This document shows, piece after piece, positions 9,071-16,178 of a stretch of DNA of 64,000 bases (positions are counted from its first letter, which is position 1; each line of letters opens with the position of its first letter). Position numbers and translations under genes: made by a program. The notes below the pieces were generated by a model that worked only from the letters and a program-made list of their open reading frames with translations, searched no databases and had not been told where the DNA came from. This DNA comes from an uncultured Gammaproteobacteria bacterium (GTDB lineage Bacteria; Pseudomonadota; Gammaproteobacteria; PS1; Pseudothioglobaceae): contig CABXIU010000001.1 of the NCBI GenBank assembly GCA_902512305.1, positions 1 through 64,000 of the forward strand. The letters are read 5' to 3'.

Positions 9071-9364
9071 ATGCAATTAAACCTTTCTGGTCATCATCTC
9101 GATATTACATCCGCCATCAGGCAACACACAAGCGATAAGCTTTCAAAAATTAAACATCACTTTGACAACGTCATGAACGTAAACATGATTTTAGAAGTGC
9201 AAAAAGACGTTCAAACTGCAGAAGCAACCATTCATGTCAGAGGCGCTGACTTATTTGCAAAAGCACAAAGCAACGACATGTATGTTTCTATTGATCAGTT
9301 AATTAATAAACTAGATACTCAAATAATAAAACATAAAGAAAAGCTACATAACCACAGAGGTTAG
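9071..9364 (+). CDS. hpf: Ribosome hibernation promoting factor (short HPF/YfiA family)
   Basis: Small protein that binds the 30S decoding centre and helps form inactive 100S ribosomes in starved cells. The 97-residue product starts at MQLNLSGHHLDIT, which is how short HPF proteins begin. AGGAG lies 6 bases before this ATG, so an upstream in-frame ATG at 9014 is rejected as start. In E. coli hpf follows rpoN; here it stands alone between the argDF leader and mgtE, with its own promoter region and the FNR-like operator. The lack of a long C-terminal domain places it with the short form that acts alongside RMF. Confidence 0.9.
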   Translation: MQLNLSGHHLDITSAIRQHTSDKLSKIKHHFDNVMNVNMILEVQKDVQTAEATIHVRGADLFAKAQSNDMYVSIDQLINKLDTQIIKHKEKLHNHRG

Positions 9365-9393
9365 CCTATATAAATTATAATACGTTGTAATAT

Positions 9394-9422
9394 CTGCGAA
9401 ACAAGTTACTCTTGTTACGCAG
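9394..9422 (+). promoter_or_regulatory. Hairpin in the hpf-mgtE spacer
   Basis: Stem CTGCG-A-AACAAG / CTTGTT-A-CGCAG: 11 base pairs with one A-A mismatch around a TTACT loop, ending 21 bases before the mgtE ATG. No T-run follows, so it is not an intrinsic terminator. A TATAAT at 9375-9380 could place it in the mgtE 5' UTR. No known magnesium-sensing RNA family was recognised. Confidence 0.45.
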
Positions 9423-9443
9423 CTCATTTGACGAGTACTAATT

Positions 9444-10799
9444 ATGGCTGAGATAGAGCTTACTAGTTTCGAAGTAAGTCTTCAAAATTTAATGAACGCG
9501 CTAGAAGCATCTGAGCATGATGAGGCTAAACAACAAATTAAAGAACTCCATCCAGGAGAGATTGCACTCCTCCTTGAAGCAATTCAGCCTAAAGATAGAT
9601 CTATCCTGTGGCCAGGAATTGAAATTTCTATACAAGGAGAGATATTAAAAGAGGTCAATGAAGATGTTCAATCTCAGTTGATTGATGAGATGACTATTGA
9701 CTCTTTAGTGAAGGCCACTGAAAAATTAGATACCGATGACTTGGCTGATATTGTTCCAAATATGCCAGAGACAGCAGTACATAGTCTATTGTTAACTCTA
9801 GATTTTAAGCATCGAGAGCGTCTCAATAAAGTTCTTAGCTATCCAGAAAATTCGGCTGGCGGTTTAATGAATACAGACTTTATTACAGTTAGACCAGATG
9901 TTTCAATTAGAGCTGTTATTAGGTATTTAAGGCTTCTTAAAGAGATGCCAGTTGATACCGATCAAGTTTTTGTAGTTGATAGAAACTTTAATTACTTAGG
10001 TTCATTATTAATTACCTCGCTTCTCACTGAAGAGCCAAAGCAAATGGTTGAAACATTAATCAATAATGATTTTTCAAAGCCAATTAATGCAGATACGGAC
10101 GAATCAGAGGTGGCGCTCTTATTTGAGCAGAGAAATTTAATTTCAGCTCCGGTAATAGATGAAAACAATCAACTTGTTGGAAGAATTACTATTGATGATG
10201 TTGTTGACGTTATTCTAGATCAAGCGGAACACTCTGTAATGTCAATGGCTGGTTTAGATGAAGATGAAGATGTCTTTGCGCCTATTTTTCAAAGTACCAA
10301 GCGTCGAAGTATCTGGCTCGGGGTAAATCTTATTACAGTTTTTATCGCTGTTTATTGCATAGGTTTATTTGAGGCTACCTTACAGCAAAAAATTGCACTT
10401 GCTATTCTTATGCCTGTAGTTGCTAGCATGGGAGGTATTGCAGGTACTCAGACTTTAATCATTGTAACTCGAGGCATTGCTACTGGAAAGGTGACCACTG
10501 CAAATATTAAAGCTTTAGTTAATAAAGAGGTTGCAGTGAGTGGACTCAATGGAATTATTTGGTCTATTGTTATTGGGCTTATCACCTATTACTGGTTTTC
10601 TGATTTGCTTCTAAGTTTGATTATTGCTCTTGCAATAATCACTAACCTTGTTGTTGCTGCTTTTTCAGGCGCATTTTTACCACTACTTCTTTCGAAATTA
10701 AAAATTGATCCTGCCCTTGCTGGCGGAGTTATTCTGACAACAATTACTGATGTCATAGGTTTTGTTGCATTTTTAGGTCTGGCTGCACTGTTTATTTAA
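9444..10799 (+). CDS. mgtE: Magnesium transporter MgtE
   Basis: Inner-membrane Mg2+ channel/transporter gated by cytosolic magnesium. 451 residues in standard MgtE order: N-terminal superhelical domain (about 25-130, with DLADIVPNMP), two CBS domains (about 135-255, ending in GRITIDDVVDVI), the plug helix, and a C-terminal five-helix membrane domain (about 285-451). The pore signature region reads MPVVASMGGIAGTQTL at about residues 323-338, and acidic residues line the CBS interface (GLDEDEDVF). The ribosome-binding sequence is weak. A long hairpin precedes it. Confidence 0.95.
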   Translation: MAEIELTSFEVSLQNLMNALEASEHDEAKQQIKELHPGEIALLLEAIQPKDRSILWPGIEISIQGEILKEVNEDVQSQLIDEMTIDSLVKATEKLDTDDLADIVPNMPETAVHSLLLTLDFKHRERLNKVLSYPENSAGGLMNTDFITVRPDVSIRAVIRYLRLLKEMPVDTDQVFVVDRNFNYLGSLLITSLLTEEPKQMVETLINNDFSKPINADTDESEVALLFEQRNLISAPVIDENNQLVGRITIDDVVDVILDQAEHSVMSMAGLDEDEDVFAPIFQSTKRRSIWLGVNLITVFIAVYCIGLFEATLQQKIALAILMPVVASMGGIAGTQTLIIVTRGIATGKVTTANIKALVNKEVAVSGLNGIIWSIVIGLITYYWFSDLLLSLIIALAIITNLVVAAFSGAFLPLLLSKLKIDPALAGGVILTTITDVIGFVAFLGLAALFI

Positions 10800-10820
10800 T
10801 AAGTTATAAATAACTAAATA

Positions 10821-11126
10821 ATGAAGCTTATTTATACTAATGAAAATCGAATCATGGTTCTTAATGTTAAAAATGTACTTATGAGTCATGGATTAGATGT
10901 AGTTCTTAATAATGAATTCGCCTCAAGTGCATCGGGCGGGCTTGCTCCTTTTGATACATGGCCTGAAGTTTGGTTATTAAATAATGATGACTTTGATAAA
11001 GCAAAAAAAGTTATCGATTTGATCGCTCTTGAAAGTAATTTAGATAATTGGCATTGTAAAAATTGCCAAGAAGAAAATAATCAATCATTTGACTTTTGCT
11101 GGAACTGTCATGCAGAAAATACTTAA
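10821..11126 (+). CDS. DUF2007-type protein with C-terminal zinc ribbon
   Basis: 101 residues. The N-terminal part (about 1-70) looks like the DUF2007 'putative signal transducing' fold: an N-terminal strand, NVLMSHGLDVVL, and a conserved EVWLLNNDDFDKAKKVI ending. The C-terminus carries two CxxC knuckles (WHCKNCQEEN, then FCWNCHAEN), predicting one bound zinc. Function is unknown for the family. It follows mgtE by 21 bases and precedes a LysE-type exporter by 26, so it is likely cotranscribed with mgtE. Confidence 0.75.
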   Translation: MKLIYTNENRIMVLNVKNVLMSHGLDVVLNNEFASSASGGLAPFDTWPEVWLLNNDDFDKAKKVIDLIALESNLDNWHCKNCQEENNQSFDFCWNCHAENT

Positions 11127-11152
11127 AACTTTATTAATAAGAAAATAGAATT

Positions 11153-11773
11153 ATGGAACTAACTGTCTGGATTGGGTTATTGGCATCAGCACTTTTTATC
11201 AGTGTTTCTCCCGGCCCTGGTGCAATATTTTCAATAAGTCAAGGAACTCAATATGGATTCAAAAGAGCTTTGTTTTCACTAGTGGGCTTACAATTAGGGC
11301 TAATCAGTCAAATTTTGTTTTTACTTTTTGGTTTGGGTGTTTTAATTAATCAATTTCCATCTATTTTCATAATAATCAAAATACTTGGGATGGTCTATTT
11401 AATAGCCCTGGGAATTATGCAGTGTCTTAAAAAGGTTGAACAGATATCCACATCTAAAGATAATAAACATTTAGCTTTTAGCCCTTTTAAAGCTGTTTTA
11501 CAAGGCTTTTTTGTAAATTTAACGAATATTAAGGGTACAGTATTTTTTCTTGCATTAATCCCGTTATTTATCGATTTAACTACACTTAAGCTATCAACCT
11601 GCGTTATTTTTACTGCAACATTAATTGCAGTCGATTTAATAGTTATGATGGGGTATGTAACACTTGCTGAAATATCGAAAAATTTACTTGCTGACCCTAA
11701 AAAAATATTATGGCAAAATAGATTAACTGGATCAACATTGATTCTTGTTGGACTAGTCATGGGTACAACTTAA
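11153..11773 (+). CDS. LysE/RhtB-family amino-acid exporter
   Basis: 206-residue inner-membrane protein with about six hydrophobic helices. The N-terminal signature SVSPGPGAIFSISQGTQYG (about 18-36) is diagnostic of the LysE/RhtB superfamily, and GLQLG follows. The family exports amino acids such as homoserine, threonine or lysine, or related metabolites; substrate cannot be read from sequence. It is followed 12 bases later by a VOC-fold gene in the same direction. Confidence 0.85.
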   Translation: MELTVWIGLLASALFISVSPGPGAIFSISQGTQYGFKRALFSLVGLQLGLISQILFLLFGLGVLINQFPSIFIIIKILGMVYLIALGIMQCLKKVEQISTSKDNKHLAFSPFKAVLQGFFVNLTNIKGTVFFLALIPLFIDLTTLKLSTCVIFTATLIAVDLIVMMGYVTLAEISKNLLADPKKILWQNRLTGSTLILVGLVMGTT

Positions 11774-11784
11774 TATATTATTTT

Positions 11785-12198
11785 ATGAGTATTTTCCATT
11801 TAGCATATACCGTTACCGACCTTGATTCTGCAAGAAACTTCTATGGTGAACTCTTAGGGTGTGAAGAGGGAAGAAGTACAGAAACCTGGGTTGATTTTGA
11901 TTTTTTTGGTAACCAGCTCTCGCTTCATATTGGAGAGGTTGTTAAAAGAAGCAAAACTACCTCAAAGGTCGATGATGTCTCTGTTCCTATGCCTCACTTT
12001 GGTTGTGTTCTTGATTGGCAATCTTTTCATGATATAGCTGAAAAATTAAAATCAGCAGGAGTTCAGTTTATTATTGAGTCAACCATTAGATTTGAAGGTA
12101 AGTCAGGAGAGCAGGCGACAATTTTTTTTGAGGATCCTTTTCAAAATGCTCTTGAATTTAAAGCTTACCAAAACCCCTTAGAAGTGTTTAGTAAATAA
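11785..12198 (+). CDS. VOC (glyoxalase/dioxygenase-fold) protein
   Basis: 137-residue vicinal-oxygen-chelate protein. It opens FHLAYTVTDLDSARNFYGELLGCEEG and ends with the paired motif FFEDPFQNALEFKAY (metal-ligand Glu near residue 127), the usual two beta-alpha-beta-beta-beta halves. A histidine near the start (His4) and the late Glu are plausible metal ligands. Such proteins include glyoxalases, extradiol dioxygenases and resistance proteins; no specific reaction can be assigned. It is cotranscribed with the LysE-type exporter and converges on the decarboxylase gene. Confidence 0.75.
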   Translation: MSIFHLAYTVTDLDSARNFYGELLGCEEGRSTETWVDFDFFGNQLSLHIGEVVKRSKTTSKVDDVSVPMPHFGCVLDWQSFHDIAEKLKSAGVQFIIESTIRFEGKSGEQATIFFEDPFQNALEFKAYQNPLEVFSK

Positions 12199-12260
12199 CC
12201 AGTCTATAAGTTTTGGAAATATTTAATATTGAAAGTCAAATAGCTTTTGTTGTTGTAATT

Positions 12261-13658
12261 TTAGTTTTGTAGTTCTTTACATACCTTATAAACACTCATT
12301 ACATCCTCTTCTGTGCAGGCTATAGGGCCTACACTAACGCGTATAACAAATTGCTCGTCAACAAGTGTTTGTGTGAGGTAGGTTCGACCATCCTCATTAA
12401 TTGTATTTAACAGATTTTTAGTGGCCTCATTAGCATCCTGACCGGACGGGCAATACTGAAAAGTAAACAAACCAAATGGACAATTAGTTATGACTTTATA
12501 GTTCGAGTCTTGAGCAAACTTATGCGACAATTTTTTTGCCCAATCTACATGATTCCTTATCATATTCTGCAATCCATCAAGACCTTCAGCGCGCATTACA
12601 AACCATAGTTTCAAGGCTCTAAAGCGTCGTCCCAATGGCACAGTCCATTCATTAAAGTTAGTAACTTCTTCTGCGTCTAGGGTTTCTAGGTAGGCGGGTC
12701 TTAAGCCAAGAGTATTAATCTGTGCTGTTGGGTCAGCTAAAAACTGGACCGAACAATCAAACTGAGCCCCCAGCCATTTGTGGGCGTTAAACACAATAGA
12801 GTCGGCATCATCTACCCCTTGCCAATATTGGCGGAATTCCGGACAAATCATAGCTGACCCAGCCCAAGCAGCATCTACATGGGTGTAGAGGTTAAATTCT
12901 TTAGCCAAGGCAATAATTTCAGCGATGTTATCCGATGCACCGATGGAAGTGCCACCAATACACAAGATTATCCCAGCAGGTATATAACCTTGCACTATGT
13001 CTTCTTCAATCTGGCGACGTAATGCTGTTGGATCCATAGAAAGGTTTTGGTCTACTTCAATTTTAATAAGATTATCTTGACCAATTCCCGACAAACGTAC
13101 ACTTTTATCGACCGAGCTATGAGTCTGGGCAGAAGCATAAATACGCAATCTTGGGGTACCGCAAGTGCCCTCAGTTAGACCTTTAAAGTTCAACGCTTTT
13201 TCACGCATCGTTAATACAGCGCAAAATGTAGCCGTAGTAGCTGTGTCGTGTATGGTGCCGGTAAAACCCTCTCTTAGACCTAAAGCTTGACGTAACCAAT
13301 CTACCATTACTTGCTCCATTTCTGTCGCGGCTGGTGAAGTTTGCCACAGCATAGCTTGCGCTCCTATAGCATTAACAAAGCTTTCGGCCAATATTGAGGC
13401 AGGTGCAGCATTGGCTGGGAAATACGCAAAAAAACGTGGATGTTGCCAATGAGTCATCGCATTCGGCACAATGTTTTCAAAATCAGCTACGATGTCAGCT
13501 ATAGGTTCGCCCGACTGAGGTGGTGAATTGGGTAATAACGCCCTAAATTCACCAGGTGAAAGAGTGGGTCGAACAGGCTTGTTTTTAAGTCGTTTGTAAT
13601 ATTCGTCAACCCATTCAGCTGACTTTTTTAACCAAAACCCTAAGTCACTATACTTCAT
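12261..13658 (-). CDS. PLP-dependent amino-acid decarboxylase, group II (DDC-like)
   Basis: 465 residues, close to the 470-480 of aromatic-L-amino-acid decarboxylases. The cofactor lysine is in NAHKWLGAQFDCS (near residue 293), preceded by HVDAAWAGSAMICPE, with the Asp that contacts the PLP ring nitrogen. The N-terminal WQHPRFFAYFPANAAPASILAE segment is typical of the DDC/tyrosine-decarboxylase family. Likely products are aromatic amines such as tyramine, dopamine or tryptamine, but substrate is unassigned. Base composition stands out: sample 60-base rows at 12901 and 13321 have 27 and 30 G+C against 20 in a neighbouring row at 14041. This suggests acquisition by transfer. It is flanked by convergent VOC and divergent GNAT genes. 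Confidence 0.87.
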   Translation of the reverse strand: MKYSDLGFWLKKSAEWVDEYYKRLKNKPVRPTLSPGEFRALLPNSPPQSGEPIADIVADFENIVPNAMTHWQHPRFFAYFPANAAPASILAESFVNAIGAQAMLWQTSPAATEMEQVMVDWLRQALGLREGFTGTIHDTATTATFCAVLTMREKALNFKGLTEGTCGTPRLRIYASAQTHSSVDKSVRLSGIGQDNLIKIEVDQNLSMDPTALRRQIEEDIVQGYIPAGIILCIGGTSIGASDNIAEIIALAKEFNLYTHVDAAWAGSAMICPEFRQYWQGVDDADSIVFNAHKWLGAQFDCSVQFLADPTAQINTLGLRPAYLETLDAEEVTNFNEWTVPLGRRFRALKLWFVMRAEGLDGLQNMIRNHVDWAKKLSHKFAQDSNYKVITNCPFGLFTFQYCPSGQDANEATKNLLNTINEDGRTYLTQTLVDEQFVIRVSVGPIACTEEDVMSVYKVCKELQN

Positions 13659-13791
13659 AATAATTTCTGAAAATTAAATAGCTATAAAAATCATGATTGT
13701 AATTTAATCTTCACATTATACTTGCAGCTTTGGTATATTTTGCTCTTGCGATTAATCTATTTTTTGTCTTTGTATAGTTAAAATCAATCAT

Positions 13792-14211
13792 ATGAATATT
13801 CAGTCAATAATCTGTAACTATGAAGAAAATCAAAAGGATATTTGCAGAATAAGATTTGAGGTTTTTGTTAATGAACAAAATGTTCCTGAGGATCTTGAAA
13901 TTGATGGACTTGATAATGAAGCAAAACATGTCTTAGTATATGTTGATGATCAAGCAATAGGCACTGGCAGAATTCTAAGTGATGGTCATATTGGAAGGGT
14001 TGCAGTTTTAGAGATGTATCGGGGTCTGGGAATTGGTAAATTAATTATGCAAGAGCTCATTAACTGGGCCACAGAATCAAAACTTAATAAACTTTGGTTG
14101 TCGTCACAATGGCATGCCCATGGCTTTTATTTAGACCTTGGTTTTATTTGTGATGGAGATCTATATAAAGAGGCTGGTATCGATCATATAAAAATGTATA
14201 GAGAGCTGTAA
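13792..14211 (+). CDS. GNAT N-acetyltransferase (ElaA/YjcF-like)
   Basis: 139-residue acyl-CoA-dependent acetyltransferase. The N-terminal block RFEVFVNEQNVPEDLEIDGLD (about 21-41) is typical of the ElaA/YjcF subfamily. Motif A, GRVAVLEMYRGLGIGKLIM, with the R/Q-x-x-G-x-G/A acetyl-CoA loop, lies at about 66-84. The C-terminus has the usual FYLDLGF strand. Substrate unknown. Divergently transcribed from the GC-rich decarboxylase gene. Confidence 0.82.
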   Translation: MNIQSIICNYEENQKDICRIRFEVFVNEQNVPEDLEIDGLDNEAKHVLVYVDDQAIGTGRILSDGHIGRVAVLEMYRGLGIGKLIMQELINWATESKLNKLWLSSQWHAHGFYLDLGFICDGDLYKEAGIDHIKMYREL

Positions 14212-14221
14212 CAAATATAAA

Positions 14222-14737
14222 TTAAAGATTTAAAACAAGATCAATACAACGCACGGTTTCTTTTCGTGAAAGAAAATACTCCTCACACTCACCAACTTCT
14301 CTAAAGCCAAGTTTATTGAGAACATTTGCTGAAGCTTTATTGTCTTTAACATAACAGGCAGTAATAACTTTGAATTCTGTTTCATCTTTCACATATTCAA
14401 TTAAGCCCATTGACGCTTCAGTTACAAACCCATTGCCCCAATAATCCTTTGCAATCCAGTAACCGAGGTCCAATTCATTGTTTTCTTCAAAGCTTAAGCC
14501 AATCCCGCCAACTAATGATTCATTAAAAAATACACAAAATCTTAAATCGTCAGGACAGGTTCTTTTTATAAATTTTTCAGCATTTTCCTCGGTATAAGGA
14601 TAAGGGACATCAGATAAGCATTTGGCAATATCCCAATCACCAACCAGAGAAGCAAACAGAGTTTTATTTATTGATTTATCTGGTCTTTTTAAAACAAGTC
14701 TTTTTGTTGTGATTTGAAACAAAAAATTATCATTCAT
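14222..14737 (-). CDS. GNAT N-acetyltransferase (RimJ/RimL-like)
   Basis: About 171 residues from the ATG chosen here; a TTG seven codons upstream (14758) is possible but less likely. The protein starts with the RimJ/RimL-type TKRLVLKRPDKS, includes ELDLGYWIAKDYWGNGFVTEA (acetyl-CoA loop YWGNGF) and ends NVLNKLGFREVGE, all standard for acetyltransferases acting on ribosomal-protein N-termini or small amines. The target is not predictable. It lies 30 bases downstream of a 45-codon membrane-peptide ORF, probably on the same transcript. Confidence 0.8.
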   Translation of the reverse strand: MNDNFLFQITTKRLVLKRPDKSINKTLFASLVGDWDIAKCLSDVPYPYTEENAEKFIKRTCPDDLRFCVFFNESLVGGIGLSFEENNELDLGYWIAKDYWGNGFVTEASMGLIEYVKDETEFKVITACYVKDNKASANVLNKLGFREVGECEEYFLSRKETVRCIDLVLNL

Positions 14738-14767
14738 TAAGAATTTTCTTACTCCCAAGTAAAACCT

Positions 14768-14905
14768 CTACACCACAAAAACTCCTATCATTATTGCTGG
14801 TATTAAGCATGACAGGATGAATAGTGCTATATAAATGTTGGTGATTCTTCGATTCGAAAAAAAAGTAGTCAAGAATCCAAAGAAAGTTGCTAGTCGCTTA
14901 TTCAT
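14768..14905 (-). CDS. Predicted 45-residue membrane peptide
   Basis: Short ORF with a basic N-terminus (MNKRLATFF), an RR-containing turn and one long hydrophobic stretch (about residues 23-45, IYIALFILSCLIPAIMIGVF), predicting a single-span peptide with N-in topology. The ATG is 6 bases behind a TATAAT (14912-14917 on this strand) that has a TTGGAC 17 bases upstream, so the message would be leaderless. A hydrophobic span, a promoter in the right place and a GNAT gene just downstream support it; no family was recognised. Confidence 0.5.
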   Translation of the reverse strand: MNKRLATFFGFLTTFFSNRRITNIYIALFILSCLIPAIMIGVFVV

Positions 14906-14911
14906 ACTTGG

Positions 14912-14917
14912 ATTATA
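14912..14917 (-). promoter_or_regulatory. -10 box for the 45-residue ORF and GNAT
   Basis: TATAAT on the minus strand with TTGGAC 17 bases upstream, a fair sigma-70 promoter. The expected RNA start coincides with the ATG of the 45-codon ORF. Confidence 0.5.
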
Positions 14918-14971
14918 AGTCAACTTGAACTAAAGTCCAAATTTCGCATTATTCAAGTCTTTTCTGATTGC

Positions 14972-16087
14972 TTAATTAAAGGGAATTGAGGTAACTTTTG
15001 CTGACCTTAGGCCCCATGGAGTTTCTACCGTTAATTCTGTGTCGATTTCGTTGAATCCATTATCTATAGTTGCCATCACCATATTAATATTTAAACGTGG
15101 CGAGTAGGCAGCACTCGAAACTTTACCGCAGATTTTTTTATTACTCACTACTTTCCATGGGCTGGCGCAACCTCCAATAAAAGGGTCACCATCTACAACT
15201 AGTCCAACAAGTTTTTTTGTAACACCTTCAGCGCGAATTTTATGAAGTGCTTTTCTGCTTAGGTACTCTGCTTCTTTATCTAGTTGGCAAAAATTACCTA
15301 AAGGGAGCTCTAATGGATTACTCTTGATATCCATATCATTTCCCCAGGAAAGTAAGCCCGACTCAACTCTTTCAATATTATTAGGTGTGCCAGGCTTTAT
15401 GTCATATTTTTTTCCAGCATTGGCAATAATATCCCATAGTTCCTCTCCTTTTGAGCCATCTCGAAGATAAAGCTCAAATCCACCTTGTTTACTCCAGCCT
15501 GATTTTTGAACAATAAGCGGAATCCCTTTTAACTCGAATTCTTTAAAAAAGAAGTACTTGATATCTTTAACCCAGTCACCAAATAAATCAATCATTAAAG
15601 GCAAATGATTTGGGCCTTGAATAGCTAGAGGTGAAACGTCTGGTTCACTAATTTGAACATCCCAGCCAAGACCACAGGCAAGACCACGTGTCCAAAGAAG
15701 TACATCACTATCAGCAATAGATAGCCAAAAATGGCTTTCACCTAACCTTAAAATTATAGGGTCGTTAATGATTCCAGCATTTTCATCGGTAATTAGAGCG
15801 TACTTTCCTTGACCAATCTGAAGTTTGGAAAGATCTCTTGAAGTAATATATTCAACAAATCTGTAGGCATCACTACCAGTAATTTCTACTTGACGTTCTG
15901 CCGCTACGTCCCACATAGTAACGTTATTCATCAGATTCCAATAGTCTGCCTCTGTGCCTTCATAAGAGGTAGGCATAACCATGTGATTATAAATTGTAAA
16001 GGTTTTAGCGCCAGCTCTCAGGGTAGACTCATAATAAGGCGACTTTCTTAAGCGGTCTGATAGTGTAAAGCTGACATGTCCTTCCAT
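14972..16087 (-). CDS. dmdA: DMSP demethylase-like (DmdA) aminomethyltransferase-fold enzyme
   Basis: 371 residues with the GcvT/aminomethyltransferase fold. DmdA transfers a methyl group from dimethylsulfoniopropionate to tetrahydrofolate, giving methylmercaptopropionate. Blocks I recall from Pelagibacter DmdA are present: WDVAAERQVEI (about 59-69), WLSIADSDVLLW, EPDVSPLAIQGP, SGWSKQGGFELYL and NNIERVESGLLSWGNDMDI. These, especially the last, separate DmdA from ordinary GcvT. TTGGAG lies 7 bases before the ATG. No glycine-cleavage genes are nearby, which supports a stand-alone demethylase. A DmdA-like paralogue with another methyl donor cannot be excluded. Confidence 0.8.
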   Translation of the reverse strand: MEGHVSFTLSDRLRKSPYYESTLRAGAKTFTIYNHMVMPTSYEGTEADYWNLMNNVTMWDVAAERQVEITGSDAYRFVEYITSRDLSKLQIGQGKYALITDENAGIINDPIILRLGESHFWLSIADSDVLLWTRGLACGLGWDVQISEPDVSPLAIQGPNHLPLMIDLFGDWVKDIKYFFFKEFELKGIPLIVQKSGWSKQGGFELYLRDGSKGEELWDIIANAGKKYDIKPGTPNNIERVESGLLSWGNDMDIKSNPLELPLGNFCQLDKEAEYLSRKALHKIRAEGVTKKLVGLVVDGDPFIGGCASPWKVVSNKKICGKVSSAAYSPRLNINMVMATIDNGFNEIDTELTVETPWGLRSAKVTSIPFN

Positions 16088-16178
16088 TGGTATGCTCCAA
16101 GTTTACGAGTAAAATTTCCTCTCAGTGTTTCTAGGGTAAAAAATGTGTATTTTATACCTAATTTTTTTGAATTTACAA

